64,000 bases of DNA from Pseudogulbenkiania subflava DSM 22618 (GCF_900177275.1 NZ_FXAG01000004.1:245931-309930); one strand, 5' to 3'; shown: positions 28,745 to 37,953, numbered from the stretch's first letter. The notes: a model not told the origin generated them from the letters alone. Numbers and translations: made by a program.

Positions 28745-30543
28745 CAGCGTGCCTCCTGCGGTTTGGCCCACCAGGTTTCGATCGCCCAGCTGGTGGCGTC
28801 GTAATAGCGCGGCAGGCGGGAATGTTGGCCGAAGCGGTTCCACCACGCTGCCCGGTGGTAGGGAATGTGCCAGTTCGGCACCACATAGCGGCCTGCACGC
28901 AACACGCGGTCGAGTGCCCGGCTGGCGGCGATCAGGTCGCGCCGCGTCTTGAAGTGCAGGAAGTTCTGCAACAGCGCGTCGACCGCCGGGTCGGCGAGCC
29001 CCGCCCAGTTGCTGGAGCCAGGCGTGCGCGCTGCCTCGCTGCCGTGATAGCCCAGTTGTTCGTTGCCAGGACTCTGGCTGGCGCCGTACACCACCACCGT
29101 GGTGTCGTAGTCGAAATCGTTCAGACGCCGCTGGTAGATGGCAGGGTCGACCACCCGCACCGTCAGCGTGATGCCGAGCTTGGCCAGATGCTTCTGCCAC
29201 GAGGCGACGATGCGCTCATAGGTGCGCGAGTAGGACAGGAACTCGAACTCGAACGGCCGCCCCTGCTTGTTCACCAGGCGCCCGCCCTCATAGCGCCAGC
29301 CGGCCTGGTAGAACAGTTCGCGTGCGCGGCGCAGGTTGGTGCGCACGCCGTAGCGCCCTGTCACCTGCGGCGGCTCCACGGCGGGGCCGAACACCTCGGG
29401 GTCGAGCTTGCTGCGCAAGGGGTTCAACAGCGCCAGCTCGTCCGGCCCCGGCAGCCCCTTGGCCGCCAATTCGCTGTTGGTGAAGTAACTGTCGCTGCGC
29501 TGGTACTGGCCGTAGAACAGCTGGCGGTTGGTCCACTCGAAATCGAACGCCAGCGCCAGCGCCTCGCGCACGCGCTTGTCGCGGAACAGCGGCCGGCGCA
29601 GATTGAACACGAAGCCCTGCATCCCCGCCGAGCTGCCGTGCGGCAGCGTCTTCTTGACGATACGGCCATCCTCGAACTTGCTGCCGAGGTAGCCGCGCGC
29701 CCACTGCTTGGCGACGTTTTCCACCGACAAGTCGAACTCCCCGGCCTTGAACGCCTCGAGCCGCGCCGTCTCGTCCTTGTAATAGCGATAGAGGATGGTG
29801 TCGAAGTTGTACATGCCGCGCCGCACCGGCTCGTTGGCCGCCCAGTAGGCCGGGTTGCGCCGGAAACGGGAGAATTTGCCCTCGTCGTACTGCTCCAGCA
29901 GGTAGGGGCCGGAACCGATCGGCGGTTGCAGCACGCGGTCGCCCAGCTTGGTACCCGGCGGCAGCCACTTGCGCGAGAACACCGGCAGCTGGGCGATGAT
30001 CAGGTGCAGTTCGGCATTGCGGCGCTTGAAGTCGAAGCGCACATTGGCCGGGTCCAGCACCACGGCGCGCGCCACGTCGGCCCAGTAGAAGCGGTACGAC
30101 GGCGAGGCGGTCGGATCGCGCGTCAGCATGTCGAACGAGAACTTGACGTCCTCGGCCGTAACCTTGTCGCCATTGGAGAAGCGCGCGCGCGGATTGAGGT
30201 GGAAGCTCACCGACAGCCCATCGTCGGCCAGCCGGATGTCGTCGGCGAGCAGCCCGTAAACGGTGAACGGCTCCTCCTCGCCCTGCGTCATCAGCGTCTC
30301 CACCACCAGCGTCCCGACCCCCGCCTCCTTGTCGCCCTTCAGGGTGAACGGGTTGAGCGTGTCGAAACTGCCCTGCGCCGGCAGCACCAGCCGCCCGCCC
30401 TTGGGCGCGGCCGGATTGACGTAATCGAAATGAGTGAAGTTCGGCGGGTATTTCGGCGCGTAGCCCAGCGCCAGCGCCGGCGCTCCCACGGCGAGCCGGG
30501 CCAGCAACGCCCCCACCACCCCTATCAGCAGCAAAATACGCAT
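28744..30543 (-). CDS. yejA: Peptide ABC transporter substrate-binding protein (YejA-like)
   Basis: A 599-residue extracellular solute-binding protein, family 5. The signal peptide MRILLLIGVVGALLARLAVG lies at the N-terminus, and mature sequence starts near ALALGYAPKYPPNF. Family features are FDTLNPFTLKGD, YGLLADDIRLADDGL and SNGDKVTAEDVKFSFD. The start at 30543 has AAGGTGA upstream; the frame continues to 30,642 without a signal peptide. It is the first gene of the yej operon. A TTCGGCCAAC copy lies at 28,824 on the minus strand. Confidence 0.95.
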   Translation of the reverse strand: MRILLLIGVVGALLARLAVGAPALALGYAPKYPPNFTHFDYVNPAAPKGGRLVLPAQGSFDTLNPFTLKGDKEAGVGTLVVETLMTQGEEEPFTVYGLLADDIRLADDGLSVSFHLNPRARFSNGDKVTAEDVKFSFDMLTRDPTASPSYRFYWADVARAVVLDPANVRFDFKRRNAELHLIIAQLPVFSRKWLPPGTKLGDRVLQPPIGSGPYLLEQYDEGKFSRFRRNPAYWAANEPVRRGMYNFDTILYRYYKDETARLEAFKAGEFDLSVENVAKQWARGYLGSKFEDGRIVKKTLPHGSSAGMQGFVFNLRRPLFRDKRVREALALAFDFEWTNRQLFYGQYQRSDSYFTNSELAAKGLPGPDELALLNPLRSKLDPEVFGPAVEPPQVTGRYGVRTNLRRARELFYQAGWRYEGGRLVNKQGRPFEFEFLSYSRTYERIVASWQKHLAKLGITLTVRVVDPAIYQRRLNDFDYDTTVVVYGASQSPGNEQLGYHGSEAARTPGSSNWAGLADPAVDALLQNFLHFKTRRDLIAASRALDRVLRAGRYVVPNWHIPYHRAAWWNRFGQHSRLPRYYDATSWAIETWWAKPQEAR

Positions 30544-30682
30544 GTCACCTTCTTGTTCTGATCCAGCCGCCCCCTGGCGGGCCGGCCCGAGAATGCTCTG
30601 AACCGTCGTCACCCAGCGCAGTTCCCGGTGCCATGACGGCATGCTGTCGCTGTTTTACCCTAGGCTACCGCGCTTGAAAACC

Positions 30683-30720
30683 AAAAAAATCGGCCTGACA
30701 GCCTCGTCCGACTGTCAGGC
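30683..30720 (-). terminator. Terminator-like hairpin on the minus strand upstream of yejA
   Basis: Stem GCCTGACA/TGTCAGGC (30,693-30,700 and 30,713-30,720), read on the minus strand, is followed by CGA and seven T. It is a canonical intrinsic terminator, but it stands before yejA rather than after a gene. It could end antisense transcripts from fabI or be an attenuator in the yej leader. Its arms overlap the likely fabI promoter region. Confidence 0.65.
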
Positions 30721-30736
30721 AGGGCACAGCCTTGGT

Positions 30737-30742
30737 TATAAT
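30737..30742 (+). promoter_or_regulatory. Probable -10 box of fabI
   Basis: A perfect TATAAT lies 31 bp before the fabI start. A weak -35 candidate (CTGTCA, 30,712-30,717) is 19 bp upstream of it. Confidence 0.5.
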
Positions 30743-30773
30743 GCGGCCCTGTTTACACCGTGAAGGACTCAAG

Positions 30774-31562
30774 ATGGGCTTCCTGCAAGGCAAAAAGATT
30801 CTTATTACCGGCATGATCTCCAACCGTTCCATCGCCTACGGCATTGCCCAGGCCTGTCATCGCGAAGGCGCGGAACTGGCGTTCACCTACGTGGTGGACA
30901 AGTTGGAAGACCGTGTGCGGGAAATGGCCGCCGACTTCGGCAGCAAACTAGTTTACCGCTGCGACGTGCAGAACGATGCCGACATCGAGCAACTGTTCGT
31001 CGACCTGGGCAAGGATTGGGACGGCCTCGACGGCCTGGTGCATGCCATCGCCTTTGCCCCGCGTGAATCGCTGGAAGGCGACTTCCTCGACGCACTGAGC
31101 CGCGAAGCGTTCCAGACCGCCCACGACGTGTCCGCCTACAGCTTCCCGGCGCTGGCCAAGGCCGCCCGCCCGATGATGAAGGGCCGCAAAGGCGCCCTGC
31201 TGACCCTGTCCTACCTCGGCGCCGTGCGCGCCATCCCGCACTACAACGTGATGGGCCTGGCCAAGGCCAGCCTGGAAGCCTCTGTGCGCTTCCTGGCCGC
31301 CAGTGTCGGCAAGGACGGCATCCGCGCCAACGGTATTTCCGCCGGCCCGATCAAGACCCTGGCCGCCTCCGGCATCTCGGGCTTCTCCAAGCTGCTGTCG
31401 ATCGCCGCCAATCAGTCCTGCCTGCGCCGCAATGTGACCACTGAAGAAGTCGGCAACACCGCCGCCTTCCTGCTGTCCGACCTGGCCTCCGGCATCACCG
31501 GCGAGATCACCTACGTCGACGGCGGTTTCAACATCAACTCGATGAACGTGCCGGAAGAGTAA
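30774..31562 (+). CDS. fabI: Enoyl-[acyl-carrier-protein] reductase (NADH)
   Basis: A 262-residue short-chain reductase for the last step of each fatty-acid elongation cycle, and the target of triclosan. Family marks are [40 protein letters not shown], Tyr-X6-Tyr-X6-Lys within [19 protein letters not shown], and [14 protein letters not shown]. The ATG at 30774 has GAAGGA 6 bp upstream. A Tn7-like element is inserted 14 bp after the stop codon and has moved the native terminator 15 kb away (now at 46,665). The coding sequence itself is intact. Confidence 0.97.
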   Translation: MGFLQGKKILITGMISNRSIAYGIAQACHREGAELAFTYVVDKLEDRVREMAADFGSKLVYRCDVQNDADIEQLFVDLGKDWDGLDGLVHAIAFAPRESLEGDFLDALSREAFQTAHDVSAYSFPALAKAARPMMKGRKGALLTLSYLGAVRAIPHYNVMGLAKASLEASVRFLAASVGKDGIRANGISAGPIKTLAASGISGFSKLLSIAANQSCLRRNVTTEEVGNTAAFLLSDLASGITGEITYVDGGFNINSMNVPEE

Positions 31563-31571
31563 GGACTTTGA

Positions 31572-31576
31572 GGTGC
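31572..31576 (+). repeat. Target-site duplication GGTGC, left copy
   Basis: The five bases directly before the transposon terminus TGTAGGG are GGTGC, identical to those directly after its other end (46,558-46,562). Confidence 0.92.
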
Positions 31577-31624
31577 TGTAGGGGTGCACAGAAACTGAAA
31601 ACTCTGCGCACAGATAATGAAACC
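31577..31624 (+). repeat. Transposon left terminus with two probable TnsB sites
   Basis: After the terminal TGTAGGG, two similar sites follow at 31,586-31,602 (GCACAGAAACTGAAAAC) and 31,608-31,624 (GCACAGATAATGAAACC), spaced 22 bp apart. This dense spacing near tnsA resembles the right end of Tn7. Confidence 0.8.
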
Positions 31625-31700
31625 GCACCAACTTAGTGCACCCTGAGGAACCACCTAACCCACTGAAAAGTTAGGTTTTCCAAAGCCGACGCACCATCCC

Positions 31701-31746
31701 CGAAAGGCACATCAATTCGTTCGCAATTGAGGTGCCTTTCGTTTTT
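31701..31746 (+). terminator. Strong terminator just inside the transposon left end
   Basis: The stem CGAAAGGCAC/GTGCCTTTCG continues, after a one-base mismatch, as TCAATT/AATTGA. The loop is seven bases, and five T follow. It stops read-through from fabI before tnsA. Confidence 0.88.
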
Positions 31747-31963
31747 CCTCTCTGCCTCATCTCCCCCTTGGCCCAGACTTCAAGGTCAACCATTCAAAAC
31801 CTCAAATCAGTCCACCCTGGCTCCAAACACTAAACGGCGAAAAAACCCGAATTCAGGGTGATTTCAGCTGCATGAAGATTAACGAATCCCTCTAGAATTT
31901 TCCCTACCGGCTATTAGACAAGGCTTACAAGGTCGAATTAAAGGGAGATTTCAATACATTTCC

Positions 31964-32134
31964 ATGAGTGAAAATACACTCAAAATCCGAAAAACCCGGT
32001 TTTACCCCTCTTTTCAAAGGAATGCCGACTTATTAACTGGGCTAGACTCGGTTTCCGAACTTGATAGCACACACCTCGAAGGCCCATCAAACATAGGAAT
32101 CAGGGCTGCAGAGAACTATCTTGAGAGGTGGTAG
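31964..32134 (+). CDS. Possible small protein, 56 residues, between the transposon end and tnsA
   Basis: Not recognised. The frame from ATG 31964 reads MSENTLKIRKTRFYPSFQRN, then continues polar and acidic to a TAG stop. The same frame is open back to about 31,883 without another start codon. A purine-rich GGGAG lies 16 bp upstream, too far for a normal ribosome binding site. It could be a transposon regulator or an accidental frame. Confidence 0.3.
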   Translation: MSENTLKIRKTRFYPSFQRNADLLTGLDSVSELDSTHLEGPSNIGIRAAENYLERW

Positions 32135-32419
32135 AGGAATTTTTGGAAACGACAACTTCAGGAGGGGGAATGACGATGAACTAACCAGTGCCCGGCTATT
32201 GCCGCCCTGTTCTGTCTGCTAGCTCTAGATAGCAAAACAGGACACCCCAAACTGGAATGCCCTGCTCACTTGCGCGTGGAAACCCACACGGTACTGCTCA
32301 GACAAGCCAAGTATCGTCTCAAGCTCCCCGCCAGTCAAGGTATTCCTACGACATTTTTTTAGCAGCTCGGTCGCGAGAGGGGCATCGTACGTCCTGCGAT
32401 GACCGAGAGGGAGTACAAG

Positions 32420-33091
32420 ATGATCAGCTTTAACCTCGACGAACTGGCCACTAAGGTCATCACGCAACTCAACAACCTGATCCCTGTTCGTGATGCATAC
32501 CACCTTCACGGCCACTCATACCGCGGGCTACATCAGTCTAGCAAAGGGGTAGACGGCACTATTCCTTACGAATCGGGGCTGTCCAGAGATGGGCTTCGTA
32601 TGTTCGATCTTGCATCGCAGGTCGTCATGATTGTCAGCGAGCCATTCACCATGGAGTACAGGCTGGATGGTGAATTCCTCACCTACACCCCGGACTACCT
32701 GTTGCACCTACGCGACGGGCGGCGTGCTGTCGTGGAAATCAAATGGAAGAAGGATGCTGACTCTGAGTACAACCAACGCCGCTTCAAGGCGATCAGGGAA
32801 GTGCTTGAGGCCGCCGATGTGCTCTTTGCCGTGTTCTCGGAGGACATCCTTCGCTCACCGATTTTGCAACGCAACATGTCTTTGCTCGAACGTCACAGGC
32901 ACAGGATTATTTCGCCCATGGTGGTCGGCCAGATCCTGGGGCATCTGCGCCTAGGTAACATGAGGCTCGGCGAGCTAGTACGCCGGATCGGTTGTCGCCA
33001 CACTGTACTTGCTGTACTTGCCCAGGGCTTGATTGCGACCGATCTTCGCAAAACAGATCTCACCGATGCCTCGCTAGTCCGGAGGGCTTGA
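32420..33091 (+). CDS. tnsA: TnsA-type transposon endonuclease
   Basis: A 223-residue nuclease expected to cut the 5' ends of the element so that, together with TnsB, it moves by cut-and-paste. The PD-(D/E)XK core is visible as TPDYLLHL (Asp92) and VVEIKWKK (Glu106, Lys108). The N-terminal region SYRGLHQSSKGVDGTIPYES matches the TnsA entry segment. ATG 32420 is chosen because GAGAGGGAG lies 6 bp upstream; 32399 is an alternative. It is the first gene of the tnsA-tnsB-tnsC unit and lies 843 bp from the left end. Confidence 0.92.
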   Translation: MISFNLDELATKVITQLNNLIPVRDAYHLHGHSYRGLHQSSKGVDGTIPYESGLSRDGLRMFDLASQVVMIVSEPFTMEYRLDGEFLTYTPDYLLHLRDGRRAVVEIKWKKDADSEYNQRRFKAIREVLEAADVLFAVFSEDILRSPILQRNMSLLERHRHRIISPMVVGQILGHLRLGNMRLGELVRRIGCRHTVLAVLAQGLIATDLRKTDLTDASLVRRA

Positions 33092-33093
33092 TC

Positions 33094-34938
33094 ATGAGAC
33101 CCCTTCAGGCACTGGAGGGGGCTCAAGCCCCCTCCTCCAAAACTTCCATCATCTACTCACAGGGTTCTGCTGCGGAGCATGCACTTCCAGGCAGGCCTTT
33201 CGAGAGCTACCCAGCAAACGTACAGGAGGCGGCACTCCGGCGACGGGCCTATGTTGACGCGCTGGCGGCGCATCGCCCTTGCATCAGCTATGCCAAGCCC
33301 CTGCTTGTGGAACTGATCAAGCGCATTGCCCTGCGAATCGGCGATCCGAAACCACCATCAGCGATCACCCTTTATCGCTGGCATAAACTGTTTCTGCAGT
33401 TCGACGGCGATTTGCGCGCCCTGCTTCCGAAACTCCATGCCAGGGGGAGTCGCACACTGCACGGTGGGGGCGAACTTTCGGCCCTGCTTGAAGAGGCCAC
33501 GCAACAGGTCTATCTGACCAAACAGCGCAAATCGATTCGGACGCTCCACGATGCAATCATCGTCTTGATTGCACAAGCCAACACGAGTCGATCGACCGAC
33601 GCGCAGATACCACTCCCTTCCTACTCCACGGTTCGACGCTACGTCCGTTCGCTCCCCAAGTACGACGTCGATCTGGCTCGCTACGGCCGGGAGTACGTGC
33701 GCAAAAAGTATCGCCATAGTGGTATCACACCGACTGCCAGCTATCCGCTTGAGCGAGTCGAGATCGATCACACCCCGCTCAACTTGTTTGTGGTCGACGA
33801 GGAAACGCTGTTGGTGCTGGGCAGACCATATGTGAGCTGGATCATCGATTGCTACTCGCGCATGATCCTCGGCTTCTATATCTCCTTCGCCCCACCAAGC
33901 ATCGATGCCGTGTTCCGCTGTCTGAAGCACTCGATCGAAGGCAAGGGATATGTGCGTGAGCGCTATCCCGACATCGTCAACGACTGGCCTTGCCATGGCA
34001 TTCCGATGATGGCAGTAGTCGACAATGGTCTTGAATTCCACGCCAAAGACCTGTTGCGCGCGACCTACGAGCTCGGCATTCACTACCAGTTCTGCCCGCC
34101 GCGTACCCCATGGTTCAAACCGATGGTCGAACGCTCGCTGCGCTCGCTGGCCGAGCAGTTCGCCCACCTATTACCCGGCACTAGCTTCGCCAATTGGTTC
34201 GACCGCTACGGCTACGACCCGCTAAGGGAGGGGTTAGTCACGATGTCAGAGCTGATTCACGCACTGCACGTATGGATCGTCGACGTTTACAGTCAGAGTT
34301 ACCACCGTGGAATCAAGCAGACCCCGTATGTTGCCTGGAAGGCTGGCCAGGAGTTGGCCACGCTGCGAACTATCTCGACCGAGCGGCTCTCGCTCATCCT
34401 GTCCCAGCAGGAGGAACGAATCTTAGGACATGCCGGCATCGAGCTACATGGTCTGCGCTACAACAACGAGGATCTGCTTGTAGTGCGGAAGCAGTTCGGT
34501 GATCGGCTTAAAGTGCAGGTTCGCTACGACCCTGATGACCTTGGGTCGATCAACATGTTGCACCCATCCACCAGGGAGCCAATCCTTGTCCCGTGCCTGA
34601 CACCCGAGTACGCAGACGGCCTGCATCTGTACCAGCACAAGCTGATCCAGAAAGCGCTACGAACCGAAGGTCTCAAAACCACCGACCCGCTGGCTCTGGC
34701 GAAAGCCAAAGCACACATGCAGGACGTCGTGGGGCAACTGGTGCAGAGCAAAAAGCTGTCCGAACGCAAGAAGGCTGCACGCACCCGCGGCAGCAATTCG
34801 GCGGCAGTAATAAAACGCTCCTCGCTGACGGTTGAACAGCCCGAAAATTGGTCTCCACCAACCGGCGGCAACCAGCTGCCTTCTACACTGGCAACGCTGA
34901 GCATCGCCCCCGATACAGAGGAGGATGGCCATGAATAA
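33094..34938 (+). CDS. tnsB: TnsB/TniA-type DDE transposase
   Basis: A 614-residue transposase with an N-terminal helix-turn-helix region, the rve/RNase H-fold core and a C-terminal beta-barrel with a basic tail. The catalytic residues are Asp225 (VEIDHTPLNLF), Asp310 (MAVVDNGLEF) and Glu346 (KPMVERSLRSL). The spacing between the last two is 35 residues, as in this family. GGAGGG lies 7 bp before ATG 33094. It overlaps tnsC by 8 bp. It binds the terminal repeats and joins 3' ends to the target. Confidence 0.95.
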   Translation: MRPLQALEGAQAPSSKTSIIYSQGSAAEHALPGRPFESYPANVQEAALRRRAYVDALAAHRPCISYAKPLLVELIKRIALRIGDPKPPSAITLYRWHKLFLQFDGDLRALLPKLHARGSRTLHGGGELSALLEEATQQVYLTKQRKSIRTLHDAIIVLIAQANTSRSTDAQIPLPSYSTVRRYVRSLPKYDVDLARYGREYVRKKYRHSGITPTASYPLERVEIDHTPLNLFVVDEETLLVLGRPYVSWIIDCYSRMILGFYISFAPPSIDAVFRCLKHSIEGKGYVRERYPDIVNDWPCHGIPMMAVVDNGLEFHAKDLLRATYELGIHYQFCPPRTPWFKPMVERSLRSLAEQFAHLLPGTSFANWFDRYGYDPLREGLVTMSELIHALHVWIVDVYSQSYHRGIKQTPYVAWKAGQELATLRTISTERLSLILSQQEERILGHAGIELHGLRYNNEDLLVVRKQFGDRLKVQVRYDPDDLGSINMLHPSTREPILVPCLTPEYADGLHLYQHKLIQKALRTEGLKTTDPLALAKAKAHMQDVVGQLVQSKKLSERKKAARTRGSNSAAVIKRSSLTVEQPENWSPPTGGNQLPSTLATLSIAPDTEEDGHE

Positions 34939-35902
34939 CGCTCCCTACTCCATCACCGACCTCCGCAAGGCAGAGCACATCCAGGTTCTGCACCCTGCGT
35001 TTGCCGCGGCGCTTGACCGGTTGGCGGATTTCCACCAGCTCTGGCTCGACGGAGCGGCACCGCGGAATCTACTGCTGGTTGGGGACTCCGGGACCGGCAA
35101 AAGCTCGGTGTTACGCACGTTTGCAAGCAGGCATCCGACCAGACTGACCGAGGAGGGGCAGTATCTCCCGATCGTGTACGTCCGTGTTCCAGCCAACCCG
35201 ACGGTGCGTGGTCTCGCCGAGGCGATTCTGATTGCTCTAGGAGCCACACTGCAGATGCGGGGAAGTGCCCAGGAAAAAACCAACCAGGTGGTGCAGTTGC
35301 TCAAGGGATGCCGGACGGAAATGCTGTTTCTCGACGAGTTCCACCATTTCGTCGATTCCGGCCGCAAAACCATCGAGGAGGTGACCGAGTGGCTCAAGAT
35401 TCTGATCGATACCGTCGCCATCCCAACGGTGCTGTCTGGACTGCCCGAGTGCGAGCTGATTCTGCGCTCGAACGAGCAGCTGCGGCGTCGGTTCGCCGCC
35501 AGGGTGACGCTGTCCCCAATTGGCTTCAAGGAAGCTAGGGAGAAGGCTCTGTTCCGCGACATCCTGCATGCTTGGGACACGCAGATCAACCAAGGGCGCA
35601 CGCTGTGGGGACTGGCGGAGTGGGAACGTGTGAGACGGATGCACTATGCCAGCAATGGGCTACTTGGGTATGTGTCGAAAGTCATCCTCGGCGCCTTGGA
35701 ACTCATGATTCGTTCCGGTGCGACGGCCTTTGACGACCAGTTGCTCGAGCAGTCCTTCTCTCGCTACGTTTGGAGTCAGGGGCTGGACGAACTGAACCCG
35801 TTCAACCCGGCGTTCACGTTCAGACGCCTGAACCAGGCTGGCGAGCCCTTCGAGCCGACCCGGTTCACACGGAAGAACACTCGATCCATCGCCACGGTGT
35901 AA
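34931..35902 (+). CDS. tnsC: TnsC/TniB-type AAA+ ATPase
   Basis: A 323-residue AAA+ regulator that links target selection by TniQ/TnsD to the transposase. Walker A is GDSGTGKS (residues 51-58), Walker B lies in TEMLFLDEFHHF, and an arginine-rich sensor region (SNEQLRRRFAARVTL) follows. ATG 34931 is preferred because AGGAGG ends 6 bp before it; an ATG at 34925 lies directly on that sequence. The size resembles TniB rather than the larger Tn7 TnsC. Confidence 0.93.
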   Translation: MNNAPYSITDLRKAEHIQVLHPAFAAALDRLADFHQLWLDGAAPRNLLLVGDSGTGKSSVLRTFASRHPTRLTEEGQYLPIVYVRVPANPTVRGLAEAILIALGATLQMRGSAQEKTNQVVQLLKGCRTEMLFLDEFHHFVDSGRKTIEEVTEWLKILIDTVAIPTVLSGLPECELILRSNEQLRRRFAARVTLSPIGFKEAREKALFRDILHAWDTQINQGRTLWGLAEWERVRRMHYASNGLLGYVSKVILGALELMIRSGATAFDDQLLEQSFSRYVWSQGLDELNPFNPAFTFRRLNQAGEPFEPTRFTRKNTRSIATV

Positions 35903-36033
35903 TTCGTTCTGGCTTCGGCCTCCCATGGCGGGGGGCCCTTTTCCCCTTCCTGAACATGGTCACTTCGTTCTGCCATGTTCGGCACAACTGCGCTTGGTGG
36001 GCTAGACAGCCTGCCTTACGGGAGTAAGCACTC

Positions 36034-37902
36034 ATGACCCGGCAGCTGTTACTGCACCCCAAACCCTTCATGGAGGAAAGCGTCTTCGGCTACTGCCTGC
36101 GGTTGTCCAGGGTTAACGGGCTCCAAAGCTTGCGCGGCCTGCACCATTACGCGGCTCGCCAGGCATTGTCACCTTCGCTATCTGAGATAACCGGCCACGA
36201 CGCACAGCTACTCTCGACGTTACGCGGCCCAGCCCCCGCATGGCAGGCAAAACAACAGGAGTGGGAGCAAGGGCTGACTGCCACCTTCTGGCAGCGCTCC
36301 CATCGTCGTTGGTGTCCGCTATGTCTACGTGAACAGGCCTACTGGAGAGCGAACTGGAGCCTCACCCTGGTCACAGCCTGCAATGCACACGGTCTTCTAC
36401 TCTTGGATCGCTGCTCCTCTTGTGGCCGGCATGTTCTGTGGTCGTCAGGCGATCTCACCCACTGCCAATGTGGCCAGGATCTCCGTTTCACGCAGGGTTT
36501 GCCGGCGACACAACCAGCCTTGGATAGCGCCCACTACCTGGCTCTTGCGCTGAAACGCTCGTTAGACAATGGCAGCGTCGAGAACCATGCGAGCGCGCCA
36601 CATACATCGGCCCCGATTGCCGATCTTCAGCTCGGGCAGCTGTGCTCGCTGCTGTGGTTCTTCGGGGCCTATCTTTTCCATGCCGACGCCGTCAAACCAC
36701 AGAAGATCCCCCATCACGGCGAGATTCGGGTTGTACTGCCCCTTGTTTCCATGGCCATGTCGATCCTGGATGACTGGCCCACGGGGTTCCACTCTTTCCT
36801 GGATCGTTTCAGCAAAGGAGCCCAAGGCTGCACCGCCGCCTTGCACATCCATCTGGGCGTACTCCACCAGGCACTGTTCCGTTTGCTCAAGCATCCGGAA
36901 ATGCATTTCCTCCAGGAAGCGTTCGAACGGTATGTCCATGAGCGCTGGGGAGGCGCTTTGCTCTATGCCGGCAAGCTCAAACACGAACATCCCTTGATGT
37001 CAGGCACCGAAGCCGCCAAGACCCTGGGTATCAGCATGCAGCGTCTGAAAATGCTCATTGCTGAAGGCGAGTTGCAAGGCTCCTTCTTGACCACCACCAA
37101 GGGTCGCAAACAGCTCATCGTCGACCGTACGAGTGTCCAGATGCTCAAGCGGCACAAGGGTGCGGAAATTCCACTGATAGAAGCGACCAAGATTCTGCGG
37201 ATCAGCCCGCCACGCATCCGCTTGTTGGTACAGCACAGGCTACTGCGCCCTGCCCATCCGGATAAAGGTCACACGACCAAATACCTCCCCTTCTACGGCA
37301 AAGACATCAATGCCTTCCTGGCCAGCCTCAGCCATGACGAATGCCATCACTACGCGGAAAGCACGGACCTGATCAGTGTTTGGCGCATCGGCAAGCAGTG
37401 GCTGCGGGGGGATGAGAATTTCTTACGGCTGATTACGGCCCTGATGAGAGGAGAATTGAACGTTACCGGGAGAGATCCGGGTCAGTCAGGGGTACGGGCA
37501 CTGTTGCTGCACCGGTCGGAATTCCGGTGCTGGTTCGACCAATTGCATGTGGAGCAGGAGCTGATGAGTATCCCTGATGCAGCCAAATTCCTGCATATCG
37601 ACGACACCACCTTTTACTGTTTCGTTCAGGCCGGACTGTTGCCACTGGATGATCATCGGCTCTACTGCTTCGGCCGGCACATCCCCGGGATACGCCGGGC
37701 AACCTTGGTAGAACTGAAAGAGAAGTACCTGTGGGGCAAGGAACTGGCGCAGCTCACCGGGCATGACCTTACCCATGCGGCGGCGGCTGTCATGCATCGC
37801 GGGGCTGAGCCTGTTGCGGGCCCCTGGATCAACAAAAGCTGTTGTTACGTTTTTCGGAGGGAGGACGTTTCAGAACTCTTGCCTGTCTCGGAGGTTGTCT
37901 GA
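36034..37902 (+). CDS. tniQ: TniQ/TnsD-family target-selection protein with extra HTH segments
   Basis: A 622-residue protein. The N-terminal TniQ domain starts HPKPFMEESVFGYCLRLSRV and carries the zinc-finger pattern WCPLCLREQAYW, then ACNAHGLLLLDRCSSCGRHV and CQCG. Three helix-turn-helix-like segments follow, near residues 323-345 (GTEAAKTLGISMQRLKMLI), 379-405 (IEATKILRISPPRIRLLV) and 510-535 (IPDAAKFLHIDDTTFYCFV). Such long TniQ proteins act as TnsD, binding a fixed chromosomal site. The insertion 14 bp behind fabI suggests that the site is the fabI 3' end; this is inference. Confidence 0.9.
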   Translation: MTRQLLLHPKPFMEESVFGYCLRLSRVNGLQSLRGLHHYAARQALSPSLSEITGHDAQLLSTLRGPAPAWQAKQQEWEQGLTATFWQRSHRRWCPLCLREQAYWRANWSLTLVTACNAHGLLLLDRCSSCGRHVLWSSGDLTHCQCGQDLRFTQGLPATQPALDSAHYLALALKRSLDNGSVENHASAPHTSAPIADLQLGQLCSLLWFFGAYLFHADAVKPQKIPHHGEIRVVLPLVSMAMSILDDWPTGFHSFLDRFSKGAQGCTAALHIHLGVLHQALFRLLKHPEMHFLQEAFERYVHERWGGALLYAGKLKHEHPLMSGTEAAKTLGISMQRLKMLIAEGELQGSFLTTTKGRKQLIVDRTSVQMLKRHKGAEIPLIEATKILRISPPRIRLLVQHRLLRPAHPDKGHTTKYLPFYGKDINAFLASLSHDECHHYAESTDLISVWRIGKQWLRGDENFLRLITALMRGELNVTGRDPGQSGVRALLLHRSEFRCWFDQLHVEQELMSIPDAAKFLHIDDTTFYCFVQAGLLPLDDHRLYCFGRHIPGIRRATLVELKEKYLWGKELAQLTGHDLTHAAAAVMHRGAEPVAGPWINKSCCYVFRREDVSELLPVSEVV

Positions 37903-37953
37903 AGGTGATTGCTCACTGGGTTAACCACCATTCGGCAAACACATTGGTCTGGG

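Noticed and set aside
32225..32515. 96-codon minus-strand frame overlapping the start of tnsA
   Set aside because: Its N-terminal third is antisense to tnsA, it has no recognised motif, and tnsA has a good ribosome binding site. A small gene here is not excluded.
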